Notes: generated from the letters alone by a model not told the origin. A DNA stretch of 64,000 nt from Ariolimax columbianus (GCA_036924085.1 JAVGWX010000005.1:97006172-97070171); one strand, 5' to 3'. Shown: positions 44,561 through 56,660, counted from the stretch's first letter. Numbers and translations are program-made.

Positions 44561-46479
44561 ATCATGCATGAGAAACTTTATTTGTACAGCGTGTTGCACA
44601 AGATTTTGTCCATCCAGTTTCTGGCTACACCAATAACAAATATATATATATACACACAATAGTTGTTACTTGTAGCATAGAATAATCTCAAACTTGTAGT
44701 ATAGAATAATTTTTAAATAATTCAATCTTATAACTCTCATGTCACAAAGTGAGGCTTTTAAATTGACTTCAAAAATATTTTCAAAATCAATTTTCCATGG
44801 GATACAACTTTTTTCAACAAATAAAACAAGCTAGCACCTTCCTTCTGAGAAACCTGCAGAGATAATATGTAACCTTTAAACTCATACCAAAGAGGGGGCA
44901 TGCATTGAAATATTCAGAAATCCTTATACCTGAAACATAAGTATAGTAAATCCATAAAGATTTGTATGGCCCATGGTAGTGGAAGATTTTGAAATCCTTA
45001 GGCCGCTGATACAAATCCACCTCGCTTGTATGTTTTTCTTTCTTTCAATATGGTATGATAACAAGCTTTTACATTTATTTTAATTGTTATCTAAAAATGT
45101 CAGTCATTATTGAAGGATTATTGCTAGTAGTTAATCATTAAAAATTATTACAGATTATTGCTAGTTAATATGTACAATTATTTGTAAAGCGAATTTGTAG
45201 TGTTCATCTGCGATTGTGTAGCTTACACAGTATCTGTCCTACCACTATAGAAGATTCCATACAGGAAGGCTGCACAAAAACTCTTGCAGTTCTAACAGAA
45301 GTGGTTTCTGTAGCAATATTTTTTACACAGTGAGGTCACTAGCCTCATGCAAAACCCTCTATATTTGTGGTTTACGAAGTGCATGGGGATGCAGTGATGC
45401 TATTTTTTCCTTACCAGAATGGGGTCGCTGGATAAAAAATATGCAGTATTTTAAATTGTTTTAGTTGGTTGCTCACTACACAAAACAATCATCGTCGACG
45501 GCTTTGTTCTCTACAATAAGCATCTCAAACAAAAACCATCACAATGAGGATATGTGGGTAAGAACCCAGAGGCCATATGAGGAAAAGTTTAATAATACTA
45601 GGACCACATGAGGACAAATTTGCTGACACAGAGGCTACGTGAGGACAAGTTCGATGGTCAAAGATCTATCCAATTTCAGCATCAACCAGCAGTGATGATG
45701 TGCAAATGGTGATAGCTGCTCCAGATAAGCAGTTCTCAGCTAATGCTGGTGTTCGGTCACAAATTATATCAGATGATAGGGGAGGATGATAGTTACTGTT
45801 ACTCTCCAATACTCGGCACAGAAATGTCTTGCCTGTTCTTGGATTTGTGTTTGTGCTGCACTGAGAACACTTCCAAATGTTGTTGAAATTGGCAAGGGCT
45901 ACTCTGGTTAATTCTGATAATGATGGTTTTTCATGTCCTATATAATGTTTTATTATTCCTTTCTGTCTGGTATAATTTTCGCTCCCTATTAAGTATAGTG
46001 GCCTACTGCAGTTGACACTTTATGGAAATATGTGTCTAAACATTATTTTGGTTTTTACTTTAGAGCATTCTGTAGTAATTTGTTTCACATTATGAAGTTG
46101 CTAGCTCAATACACAATTGTCTTTAGTCTCCAATCAGAAGAATTAAAGGTACCTGTTCTTTACTCCCCAAGATACAAATTTGTGACTATTATTCTTACTT
46201 AACCTTAATTATCTTATTATCTCATCTTGTGACGACAATCAAAGTTACAAACCCCAAGCCCAACTCTTCTTGATGGTATTTCACTACAACAGTGTATGTT
46301 TTCCACACACTGTATATGTTTCTCCCTTTCTGCTTCCACACAAAAGATAAAATCCTGGGGTCATTGAGCCTCAGACCCCTACACCTGAAAACAGAATATT
46401 ACATAAATTTGTAAGTCAAGTAAAGTGGAAATTCAGCAGAATTAACCGCTGGCTGGAAATGGAGATTTTTGAAGACTCC

Positions 46480-46715
46480 ATTGTACTAAGCCGCAGCCTG
46501 TGAGAGGTGGGGTGGCCAGTGCCCTTCCTTGCTGTTATTACTTTCCATAACTCATGTGTCAGGTACCCATTTACAGCTGGGTTGACTGGAGAAGCGGTCC
46601 GAGATTAAAATCACAACCCGGATTTATTTAGTCTCCGGACGCGATTCAAACCAAGGCTTGCTGTTACCACAGAAAATAGCGAATTACTCTCTATGAACTG
46701 AGCTAATGCACCCCT
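46480..46715 (-). mobile_element. tRNA-derived SINE, family 2 relative
   Basis: The minus strand starts GGGGTGCATTAGCTCAGTTC ATAGAG: TTAGCTCAGTTCATAGAG is a good tRNA A box, and GGTTTGAATCGC a B box. The body CCAGTCAACCCAGCTGTAAA, then GGGTACCTGACACATGAG, parallels the 25.4-kb copy. No tail or duplication identified. Confidence 0.75.
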
Positions 46716-47264
46716 CAATAAAAAAAAATAATCCTTAAATAAACTTGCACATATTAAATAAACTTGCACACCGTCATTCAAGTAATCATGTACATCAGCA
46801 TTTGTAACTTTTCTTGTTTTGAAGTCATTATCTATATTTTGTTGTAATGCAGTGTTAATTGCATACTCCATATAGACACATAAAAAACACTGCCATCAGG
46901 GATGAGTGTTAGACTTCATTGTACAAGGTCTTAACTTTCTCCTTTTTTTAGGTCAGGTGTCCAGATCCATTTCTTGCTATCAATAACAGTAATTGAAGTA
47001 CACATTTACAGCTGGATGATTTCCTGTGCTTGATTTTGGAGCGTTTTCCAGTTGGGAAAATACAGGCACTGCATCTTCAATGCATGTTGTAAATGGTGAC
47101 TAAAGAGATTTGTTCATTGGGCTATCAGCCTCATTATGTAGAATAAATTACTACAGAAACTTCTGCTGCAAGAGCACACAAAGGATTTTGTTGCAGGCTT
47201 CCTGTATGGAGCCATATAAATCTCTGGCATAGGGTAAAACATTTAAAAGAAGAATAATCTTGTG

Positions 47265-47335
47265 TGTTGAGACCAGGGATTTAATCCAGCACCACTGTTC
47301 TAACAAGCAAGCACTCTAACCACTGTGTCAGTACT
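47265..47335 (-). mobile_element. tRNA-like SINE head
   Basis: The minus strand reads TGACACAGTGGTTAGAGTGC (A box) and GGATTAAATCCC (B-box-like). The body is unclear. It adjoins the mariner end at about 47,358. Confidence 0.45.
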
Positions 47336-47439
47336 CAGTCTTTTTAGTGTAACCATATACGAGGTGCGCTCCGAAACTAATGTCTCCTATTTTATTATGA
47401 TGTCCCACGATGTCAGAAGTGGCTTTTGAACCTTCCCGC

Positions 47440-48493
47440 TGGAGAAACTTTGCAGAAATAGCCAAAGCAAAGATGCACGAAGATCCCATAAACGCACTAA
47501 CAACACCAAAACCCATCACTACTGTACGAAAACCTACTTGGAGGCAGGATATATTTCCAGAGGTGGTAGAAAATATACCAGGTATTGCAAACAAAAACTG
47601 CCAGACTGAAAAAGAAAGGAGAGACACTACCCTAAGCTTCATAACGAAAAGCTACCCAAGCATGGACTGGACCCATGCATACACCGACGGTTCTGTAACA
47701 AACACTACACAGAACGGAGGGGCAGGAGCATTCCTGAACCTACCAAATGGCAGAAAAATAACACTGTCATTCGCTACTGGTAAGTACACAAGCAATTTCA
47801 GAGCGGAGGCAGAGGCACTGAGGGCGGCAGTGGAAGAAATGGTAACACAGTGAAAATGAGAGCCATATAGTCCTGCTGACAGATGCTCTCGCCGTAGTCA
47901 CAGCGCTAAAAAGCCAGAAAAACACTGAGCTTAATGACTTAAGAGCAGCACTCTGCAAACTGTGCCAGCAGTCCGCACCAAAAAGGGTAGTGGTACAGTG
48001 GGTTCCGTCACACTGCAACATCCAAGGCAACGAGGAGGCAGACAGACTGGCAAAAGAAGGTGCAAGGCTACCACAAACAAATACCAGTATGACGTACGAA
48101 GAGTCAAAACGGCTTATCAAAGCCAGGTACATGACCAAATGGGAAACCGAACATACTGGTTACACCAAAAACGATGCCTATTACCAGTTGAACCGAAGAG
48201 AGCAGGTCGTTGTCTTCAGACTTCGCACTGGCCACAACAGACTGAGGTACCACCTATTCAACAAATTGAAGATAGGGTGTACCGACGAATGCCCGTGCGG
48301 TACTGGTAAAATGACCACTGAACATCTGCTGCAGAACTGCCCGACATACGAGGATCAGAGAGAGCAGATGTGGCCATTGCCAGTGGAACTGCAAGACAAG
48401 CTCTATGGTAGCGGCGAGAGTCTCAGGATGACCGCCGCTTTTTTCGAAAAAATAATGGTTACTGTCTGACTGTGTACGCAGAAGAAGAAGAAG
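47440..48493 (+). mobile_element. LINE A copy 4, 5'-truncated
   Basis: It is bounded by AACCTTCCCGC at 47,429-47,439 and 48,494-48,504. It carries the region before RNase H and then RNase [24 protein letters not shown], a stop plus frameshift near 47,850, [23 protein letters not shown]. The C-terminal CPCGTGKMTTEHLLQNC follows, with a tail (GAA)n. It shares many variants (MHEDPINALTTPKPIT) with copy 5 but not with copies 1-3, so the two belong to a separate subfamily. Confidence 0.92.
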
Positions 48494-48504
48494 AACCTTC
48501 CCGC

Positions 48505-50106
48505 TGGTCAAAATAAACGAGGAAAAAACCACATGCACAATATTCTCGCTTTCAATCAAACCCCAAAATACCAAATTAAGTTTAAATGGCACATTCCTGC
48601 AGCCAAACGACAACCCAAACTATCTGGGAGTCACATTTGATCGGCGCATGACATGGAAAAGTCAGATCGAGAGAAACCGAATGAGAGCCAGAGAAAGAAT
48701 GGCAATCATGAGGAAACTTGCTGGCACAAGCTGGGGAGCAGACGAAAGCATACTAAAGAAACTGTACACTGGAAGAGTGAGACCAGTTCTCGAGTATGGC
48801 ATTGCGGCATGGACAACAGCAGCAAAGGCGAACTTCGATAAAGTTAGCAAACTTCAAAACCAAGCCATGAGAGTTATAACAGGAGGCATGAAGTCAACGC
48901 CAATTGTAGAACTTGAAAAGATTACAAAACTGCAATCCATGACCGATAGAAGAGACTGCAGAGCCCAGCTGCAGTCAGAGAAACTCCGAAGACTGACTAA
49001 CCATCCAATGCACCAGAGACTAAACAATTTGGGAAATGGGAAACTAAAGCGGAGAAACTTTGCAGAAATAGCCAAAGCAAAGATGCACGAAGATCCCATA
49101 AACGCACTAACAACACCAAAACCCATCACTACTGTACGAAGACCTACCTGGAGGCAGGATATATTTCCAGAGGTGGTAGAAAATATACCAGGTATTGGAA
49201 ACAAAAACTGCCAGACTGAAAAAGAAAGGAGAGATACTACCCTAAGCTTTATATCGAAAAACTACCCAAGCATGGACTCGACCCATGCATACACCGACGG
49301 TTCTGTAACAAACACTACACAGAACGGAGGGGCAGGAGCATTCCTGAACCTACCAAATGGCAGAAAAATAACACTGTCATTCGCTACTGGTAAGTACACA
49401 AGCAATTTCAGAGCGGAGGCAGAGGCACTGAGGGCGGCAGTGGAAGAAATGGTGACACACAAAGAAAATGAAAGCCATATAGTCCTGCTTACAGATGCTC
49501 TCGCCGTAGTCACAGCGCTAAAAAGCCAGAAAAACACTGAGCTTAATGACTTAAGAGCAGCACTCTGCAAACTGTGCCAGCAGTTCGCACCAAAAAGGGT
49601 AGTGGTACAGTGGGTCCTATCACACTGCAACATTCAGAGGCAACGAGGAGGCAGACAGACTGGCAAAAGAAGGTGCAAGACTACCACAAACAGATACTAG
49701 TGTGACGTACGATGAGTCAAAATGGCTTATCAAAGCCAGATACATGACCAAATGGGAAACCGAACATACTGGTCACACCAAAAACGATGCCTATTACCAG
49801 TTGAACAGAAGAGAGCAGGTCGTTGTCTTCAGACTTCGCACTGGCCACAATAGACTGAGGTACCACCTATTCAACAAATTGAAGATAGGTGGTACCGACG
49901 AATGCCCGTGCGGTATTGGTAAAATGACCGCTGAACATCTGCTGCAGAACTGCCCGACATATGAGGATCAGAGAGAGCAGATGTGGCCATCACCAGCGGA
50001 ACTGCAAGACAAGCTCTATGGCAGTGTCGACAGCCTCAGGATGACCGCCGCTTTTTTCGAAAAAATAATGGTTACTGTCTGACTGCGTACGAAGAAGAAG
50101 AAGAAG
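48505..50106 (+). mobile_element. LINE A copy 5, 5'-truncated, mostly open
   Basis: It is bounded by AACCTTCCCGC at 48,494-48,504 and 50,107-50,117. A frame of 350 codons (48,648-49,700) covers the RT thumb ([33 protein letters not shown]) and most of RNase H ([25 protein letters not shown]). A one-base change near 49,633 shifts the frame, after which 49,702-50,082 reads the C-terminal region [17 protein letters not shown] and ends at TVTV-stop. (GAA)n tail. Close identity to copy 4 implies recent, separate insertions. Confidence 0.93.
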
Positions 50107-50469
50107 AACCTTCCCGCCAATATCCGCTAAATTTTGTTTCCAACAGGTAGCAGTGGAGGAGCAGTTGGACAAAATGACGTCTGTCATGTAAGTGCGTTAT
50201 TGAATTTCTCTATGCAGAAATAGTTGCACCAATTGACATTCATCAATGCTTGCTGAATGTTTATGGAGACCAAACAGTGGGTTCTGCGTTTCAGCAGAAG
50301 CGTAGGATTTATTTTACTAAACAAAGTGGGGAAATTATTAGTAAGCAAATTTTGTTTTTCATTGTTGATTTTTGGTGCTGTCTGTGATCTCATTAATCAT
50401 ACAACCTTGCTTCAGAGGGGATAACATACATAGAGGGCTCAAGTTTTCAGTGGCTTGTGAAGATCTCTA

Positions 50470-50815
50470 CTGTCCTTGTCAATATTGGGGTGAGGATCTA
50501 CTATTCTGGTCATGTTTGGGTGAGGATCTACTGGTCTGGTCATGTTGGGGTGAGGATCTCTACTGGTCTGGTCATGTTGGGGTGAGGATCTCTACTGTCC
50601 TGGTCATGTTGGGGTAAGGATCTTTACTGTCCTGGTCATGTTGGGGTGAGGATCTTTACTGTCCTGGTCATGTTGAGGTGAGGATCTCTACTGGTTTGGT
50701 CATGTTGGGGTGAGGATCTCTACTGGTTTGGTCATGTTTTGGTGAGGATCTCTACTGGTCTGGTCATGTTTTGGTGAGGATCTCTATTGGTCTGGTCATG
50801 TTGGGGTGAGAATCT
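50470..50815. repeat. 32-bp tandem array, about 11 units
   Basis: TTGGGGTGAGGATCTCTACT followed by GGTCTGGTCATG, with CTGTCCTGG variants. It follows the mariner remnant. Confidence 0.92.
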
Positions 50816-50944
50816 CTGTCGTCCTGGAAACTGCCTTATGTTCAGCGATATCAATTATATGTAATATAACTTTGGAGTTGTCTGCCAACTCAATCTTTGA
50901 CTTTGCAGAACAGGTTCAACTGCTATCTCTTATTCCAAAGATCA

Positions 50945-51222
50945 AAGATATTGTGCCACTCATACTGAGTTCTTCACCTTTGTGTTGTGCCACTCATACT
51001 GAGCTCTTCACCCTTGTGTTGTGCCACTCATACTGACTTCTTCACCCTGGTGTTGTGCCACTCATACAGAGTTCTTCACCTTTGTGTTGTGCCACTCATA
51101 CTGAGCTCTTCACCCTTGTGTTGTGCCACTCATACAGAGCTCTTCACCCTTGTGTTGTGCCACTCATACTGAGTTCTTCACCCTGGTGTTGTGCCACTTA
51201 TAATGAGTTCTTCACCCTTGAT
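50945..51222. repeat. 34-bp tandem array, about 8 units
   Basis: CACTCATACTGAGTTCTTCA followed by CCCTTGTGTTGTGC. The open frames across it are repeat translations. Bases 51,223-51,817 contain nothing else recognised. Confidence 0.92.
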
Positions 51223-51817
51223 GATTTCTTCTTAAGTCCTGGTCGTACAAAAATAAAAAAAGCTGGACCTTCTTAACTATACTGTGATGCAAGGTTTCTC
51301 AGTAAACTCACCACTACTGGGATCACAGTGTTAATCACCACCTCTTTGACTGGGCTGCTGTAACACATCCTGTTTCCAGATGCTGATGTAGTGAGGGCCA
51401 GTCAGTATGTGGCCACTGACATGTGCGAGCTACCCACAAAGTTGAAAAACACCAAACATAATTCTGCATTGATGTATTGTTGAATGTGACAATTTTACAA
51501 ATATAATGCATTCTTTGATCACATATCTTGTACATTGTATCAGTCCTGAGTGTAGTGTATTATGTGCAGATTTGTTTTGCCTTTTTTTAAAACTATAGAC
51601 ATGTACATAAATTGTGAATGTTTCTTGTGTGGATCTCAGGGGTCACTTTCTGGGAAAAAATAAGAGGGCTACCTCAGGTCCATGCATGCTGTTGCTATGA
51701 CTCCACTAACTCTCATCCTTCTACCAATGTCATGTAATGCTATTTGTTAATTGTTTTCTGTTAGTTGCAGTGTTTCATTTTTCTTGTCTCAGCAGAAGAA
51801 ACATTTTCCTAACATCA

Positions 51818-52030
51818 TTAACCCTTTACACCCTAGTATGCCTGAAACCACCAACAAAAAGGCCTATGTACTTTCCCTTTAACCAACCAGTCAGGGTAGA
51901 TGGACCAAAAATGTGAAGACAGCGATGGCCTAGATGAAGAAAATAAGCATGGATAAGGCATCTACTCTGAAACAAAGTGTGATCACGGATAAAGGCGAGT
52001 CATTTTAAGGCTTGGGGTGTAATGGGTTAA
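51818..52030. mobile_element. piggyBac-like MITE with TTAA ends
   Basis: TTAA at 51818-51821 and 52027-52030 flank a 205-bp unit. Its ends are CCCTTTACACCC on the left and GGGTGTAATGGG on the right, inverted repeats with one mismatch. TTAA duplication with CCC...GGG termini is the signature of piggyBac transposons. No coding capacity. Confidence 0.8.
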
Positions 52031-52184
52031 GCACCAGACAAATAATGATCAACAGTTTCTTATGAGTGTGCATGCAAATGGCACTCTCAAGTGTGGTTGT
52101 CTTCTGTTTAGGTGCATCGTGTAACAGACAAATAAAGAGGGTTGTGCATGCATCCATTCATAGTTTATCCACCCTTTTATTGTA

Positions 52185-52930
52185 TCCCAGCTTAGCAAGG
52201 CTAGGAGACATATGTTTGACTGAAAGTGTGCCTAGGTTAGCAAGGCTAGGAGATATATGTTTGACTGAGAGTGTGCCTAGGTTAGCAAGGCTAGGAGATG
52301 TATGTTTGACTGAGAGTGTGCCTAGGTTAGCAAGGCTAGGAGATGTATGTTTGACTGAGAGTGTGCCTAGGTTAGCAAGGCTAGGAGATATATGTTTGAC
52401 TGAGAGTGTGCCTAGGTTAGCAAGGCTAGGAGATGTATGTTTGACTGAGAGTGTGCCTAGGTTAGCAAGGCTAGGAGACATATGTTTGACTGAAAGTGTG
52501 CCTAGGTTAGCAAGGCTAGGAGACATATGTTTGACTGAAAGTGTGCCTAGGTTAGCAAGGCTAGGAGATATATGTTTGACTGAAAGTGTGCCTAGGTTAG
52601 CAAGGCTAGGAGATATATATTTATGTCTGAGAGTGTGCCTAGGTTAGCAAGGCTAGGAGATATATGTTTGACTGAAAGTGTGCCTAGGTTAGCAAGGCTA
52701 GGAGATATATATTTATGTCTGAGAGTGTGCCTAGGTTAGCAAGGCTAGGAGATATATGTTTGACTGAAAGTGTGCCTAGGTTAGCAAGGCTAGGAGATAT
52801 ATATTTATGTCTGAGAGTGTGCCTAGGTTAGCAAGGCTAGGAGATATATGTTTGACTGAAAGTGTGCCAAGGTTAGCAAGGCTAGGAGATATATGTTTGA
52901 CTGAGAGTGTGCCTAGGTTAGGTTGGATTG
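52185..52930. repeat. 45-bp tandem array, about 16 units
   Basis: CTAGGTTAGCAAGGCTAGGA, GATATATGTTTGACTGAGAG, TGTGC. From 52,600 on, 45-bp units alternate with 48-bp variants (ATATATATTTATGTCTGAGAG type), which makes a two-unit higher-order period of about 93 bp. It reads SVPRLARLGDICLTE in one frame, with open frames on both strands; not a gene. Bases 52,931-53,630 are otherwise blank. Confidence 0.93.
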
Positions 52931-53644
52931 AAGACATATTTGACTGATATCTTATAGGTAAAAGAGATAATACCTAAATGAGCAAGGATATGAGAAATGT
53001 ATGAGACTAATCAATGCCTAAATTAAGGAGTCTGGGATATTTATTAAATTGGTGGACAACAGATAGATGAGGGGCAAAGAAGAAGATAACAAGTTTGTAA
53101 CTTTAATGCTGATGTGGCTAGCCATGTATTTCAGCTTTGACCTACTTAATGTACCTGAAAGAAAGCTGATGGTGAAAACATGAACCACCTGCAGTAATGA
53201 CACATGAGTTCAAAGTGTCAAACATGTAAGATGTACTGTATGTGTGCCCCAGAGTTGAATGGAATAGTACTACTCTTACAAGCATATCGTAGACGGTGAC
53301 TTAAGAAGGGTGTGCATGGGACTATATCAACCTCATGTAAATTAATTTCTATGAAACTGGCACTGATTGTGCACAGATACAGACTTCTTGTAAAGAGGCC
53401 AGGCAGTGTAGTGGGTCTATGATTCATTGGCAGCGTTAAGGCGAATCATAATCATAATTAAATGTACCTGGGTGTTTTTGGAAAATATGAGAATTAATAT
53501 GTACATGCCAGTGTGAGATAAATTAATTCTATGCAGATGTCTGAATGTTCACATTGGAAATTAAATACATTTATATTTTGTTTGTATTCACTTTGTGTTT
53601 GTAGATATTTAAAACAAAATATTATTTATGACAATATATATATA

Positions 53645-53901
53645 CACATTTTTTTTTTCTTTTGCGTTCGCCTTATTTCTCTAATCCCCAAGGCGGTGTG
53701 TGTTGCACTGTGTTTTTATTTTGCACCTGTCGGCCCAGTGCATCCAACTTCAGCATGCATTTTATGTAAGGGTCTGCTTCCTCCTGCATTTTCTAAGGGT
53801 TTGCTTCCCCGGGGTAATGGCTGGTGCTGTGATCGGGATCGAACCCAGCACCTTCGGTTTGTGAGCCGTGCCACTTAACCACTAGGCCACGCCGTCCCCT
53901 C
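53645..53901 (-). mobile_element. tRNA-derived SINE, family 1, copy c
   Basis: The reverse complement of the family-1 SINE. The minus strand has GGGACGGCGTGGCCTAGTGG (A-box region), GGTTCGATCCC (B box) and the central module GCTGAAGTTGGATGCACTGG, with the A-rich tail at left. Probable duplication CAATATATATATA (53632-53644 and 53902-53914), though the low complexity weakens it. Confidence 0.9.
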
Positions 53902-53934
53902 CAATATATATATAATTTTCATAATAAATTAAGA

Positions 53935-54190
53935 AAATGTTAGCAGAACACCAACCTCACTTAACACACATGGAGCAGAACACCAACCTCACTCACACAT
54001 GGAGCAGAACACCAACCTCACTCACACATGGAGCAGAACACCAACCTCACTCACACATGGAGCAGAACACCAACCTCACTCACACATGGAGCAGAACACC
54101 AACCTCACTCACACATGGAGCAGAACACCAACCTCACTCACACATGGAGTAGAACACCAACCTCACTCACACATGGAGCAGAACACCATG
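53935..54190. repeat. 29-bp tandem array, about 9 units
   Basis: CACATGGAGCAGAACACCAA followed by CCTCACTCA; units nearly identical. Because 29 is not a multiple of three, a frame cycles through all three readings. Bases 54,191-54,780 show nothing recognised. Confidence 0.94.
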
Positions 54191-54789
54191 GACACCTCAC
54201 GGTCAATCAGCGATTTTCAGTTACGGTGCAGTCAACAGCTATAATCAACTCTGCGGTCACTACTCGATGTGCCTGACCCTGTCGTGAGTAGTCTGTCACA
54301 GAACTCTCATCGTTTTGTAACTACCTACTTAACTAATACACTTGCTGGAGTGAAAGGCATGCACCATCGTACTGGACCTTCCATCGCCGATGAATTTATA
54401 TAGGTTTCATACCTTCGCTGTTAAAAAAAACCAGATAGCAAAACGCTGATCCTCTTTGGTGCATGTATTAGTGCGGCGGCTATTATGATGGCACGTGCTT
54501 TACACTCTTGACATCCTTGGCAACCATATTAGCAAGTTACAATAGAAAGGAATGCTTTTTCTAATGTCTATTCCCACTTTTAAGGTTTTCATACGAACCC
54601 CATTTGTACGAACGATGCTAAAAGAGTATAATGTTAGTCATCTCTACAATATTATGGACGGCAAGATTTACTGTTTTCACTGGAACATCGGGCGGGGAGG
54701 GTAAAAGTTAGTGTCAAGCATGGACATGTATTATGGGACATTTAATCAATCACTAAAAGTCCATCTAACATCAACAATAGACAATTTTT

Positions 54790-55015
54790 TTATTTTGTGT
54801 TTGCCTCACTAGTTTCTACTGGCGGAGGCGCGCGTATTCCACCCCAGACCGTAGTCAACTGGGCGATATTAAGACGCATAAACCAGTGCTTGGATGCATG
54901 TGTGCGTCTGTATGTACCTATGCTAGGTTTGGGCGCTCTTAGAAGCCAGCCCAACCAGAGTGCAATGGAAGGGTCTCACCCTGAGGGCGTGTGTGAAAGT
55001 TGTGTTCACTCATAA
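54790..55015. other. GC-richer segment of unknown nature
   Basis: It has more CpG than its surroundings (GGCGGAGGCGCGCGTATTCC) and an open 72-codon frame without known motifs. Possibly an unrecognised repeat. Bases 55,016-55,350 are blank. Confidence 0.25.
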
Positions 55016-55354
55016 ACAAAAGACAATTCACTGAGATGTTGAGCTACATTAAAAACAAAGGTTATGGGATAAATAGAGAGAAGAATATAAGCTTCACTGC
55101 TGTGCGGCAAGCGAGCTATTTAACTTATCCTCCTGCAGACCTTGAACTAGTTTGAGATCCCTGGAGTATGTGACTGGAATTGTGAAACCATAGCCATAGG
55201 TTGAGATTTGGCAAAAGAAAGGTAAGCATACAGTAGATAATTCAACGAATAATTAGCATGTGATGAGGGAAGCCGGTGGATACCTAATGTTTATTAAAGG
55301 TCAAGACAGTCCCATTGATATCGGAGATGAAGTGTTAGAGACTGCATTGTACCA

Positions 55355-55525
55355 AGTACCCGCTTTTTGTGAACTCGCTGGCTTTCCTTCCCTAACAAAA
55401 AGTAAAGCACTTATCAACAGCTAGGTCGACTGGAACATGCTGATAACGGAAACAGAATCTTGCAACTTAGGTGTGATAATTAAAGGCTCTAGCACTGCGC
55501 TACCAACACGCTAAGGAGCTTTTTC
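55355..55525 (-). mobile_element. Decayed tRNA-derived SINE, family 2 relative
   Basis: The minus strand reads CCTTAGCGTGTTGGTAGCGC (A-box-like), then CCAGTCGACCTAGCTGTTGA, corresponding to CCAGTCAACCCAGCTGTAAA at 46.5 kb. The B box is lost. Bases 55,526-55,920 are blank. Confidence 0.5.
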
Positions 55526-55924
55526 GTCACTTAAGAAGGTCATCTTCGCTGCCTGTGGAGCGGAGCGAAGGATGGGCATTGAGAATGTTGTGCCTAGCAA
55601 CCGTAGTGGAGTTGGTCACGTGATATGCCCACCATTTGCCCGAGTCACAGGAATCTGGGCCAAGTGCGAGACAACCTTAAAAGGAACGTAGGGTCATATA
55701 TCATGGACTTAACGTGAACTCCCGAAGTGGTTCCCGGTGCAAATGAAATAGAACGTATATGTTTCAACAAATAGAGCTGCGGGAGAAGCTAAGATGGCGT
55801 GAATTTGGCTAGAACTGGTTTTGACCCAAGTTATTCTAATTTGGACAGCAGACAGTAAATCTGTTTGACTAGCCAGCGATCGTTGGCAAGAAGGAGCAGT
55901 GACCAGTTATCACATAATCTTAAC

Positions 55925-56660
55925 ATAGTTTAACGTCTTTATAATAGCTGTCCATCGTTGTCGATGAGGACCGCCGACATCATCCTTGTCACAGATTTCC
56001 CTGTTTGGTGTGGGTGCGCATGTGGCTGAACAGGCCAATGCGGGCACGAAAACATCTGCTACATATCGAGCACACGAGGTTTGTAGAAGGTGATGGTGTT
56101 TCCTGCTGTTGGGGATTTCCGGGTCTCGCGTCTGCTCTGGGCTTTCACAACACGGTCGTCTTCGCCGGTAGCTACACCCTTCTTCTTCTTCTTCGTTCGT
56201 TCTCAATCTCCCACTACCAAACCCTGAAAGGGCTTAAGTAGCAGAATGTAGTCCAGAGACGGAATGTGTCGTGTCGTAGTTTACAGCTTGGCTGCGATAT
56301 TTGCACCTTTCGGTCCAACACATCCGACTTCAGCAAGCATTTTTTAGTACCGGGTTAGCATTCCCTTTTCAATCCCTTTTCCTTAGCCAGTCTGCCCTGC
56401 TGCAGCCTGTTATCCAGGATCACCGCGTGGAGGTGTAGAAGGGTCTTGGCAGCTATGGTTCGCTGGCCCTGACGCTAGCAGTCAGTTATGGGTTGCTGAC
56501 CACTGCAGCTCATATGCTGCTCAGCATCTTGATCCCAGTCAGATCTGTTTTGCTCAAGACATTCCCAGGTGTCGATGTCTATCTGGCAACTTTTCAGTGA
56601 GTCCTTCAGACCGTCTCTAAAACGTTTCTTAGGGCGCCCTCTCTTTATACGTCTTTATAT
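55925..56660 (-). mobile_element. LINE C-terminus with C2H2 zinc finger, split by a (GAA)n element
   Basis: On the minus strand 56,660-56,537 reads KRGRPKKRFRDGLKDSLKSC then DIDTWECLEQNRSDW. After the inserted element, 56,178-55,970 continues QQETPSPSTNLVCSICSRCF then RARIGLFSHMRTHT, a C2H2 finger. Some LINE ORF2 proteins end with just this order: basic RxRFKD...TWE..A.DR..W segment, then a C...C...SRIGLxSHxRxH finger. Only the last 90 or so codons remain. Confidence 0.7.
56180..56535 (-). mobile_element. (GAA)n-tailed short element, copy 3
   Basis: A full-length copy by comparison with 39,031-39,395: the same (CTT)n left end, TTCGTTCGTTCTCAATCTCC, the central module, and a right end at CTTGATCC. 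It interrupts LINE coding sequence, so the right boundary is well defined. No clear duplication remains. Confidence 0.85.

Larger units (their letters stand above)
47358..50350 (+). mobile_element. mariner remnant (5' end) interrupted by two LINE A copies
   Basis: 47,358-47,439 has a mariner-like terminus (CGAGGTGCGCTCCGAAACTA). 50,107-50,350 continues with a 5' leader and the transposase N-terminus in broken frames: IEFLYAEIVAPIDIHQCLLN then VYGDQTV, the first helix-turn-helix region. The transposase is cut off near 50,350 and has frameshifts, so only the first 60 or so codons are represented. Between the two pieces lie the LINE A copies at 47,440 and 48,505. Confidence 0.75.

Noticed and set aside
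52066..52647. A 193-codon open frame of SVPRLARLGDICLTE repeats
   Set aside because: Period 45 keeps all frames free of stops. The reverse strand is open too, and nothing outside the array supports a gene.
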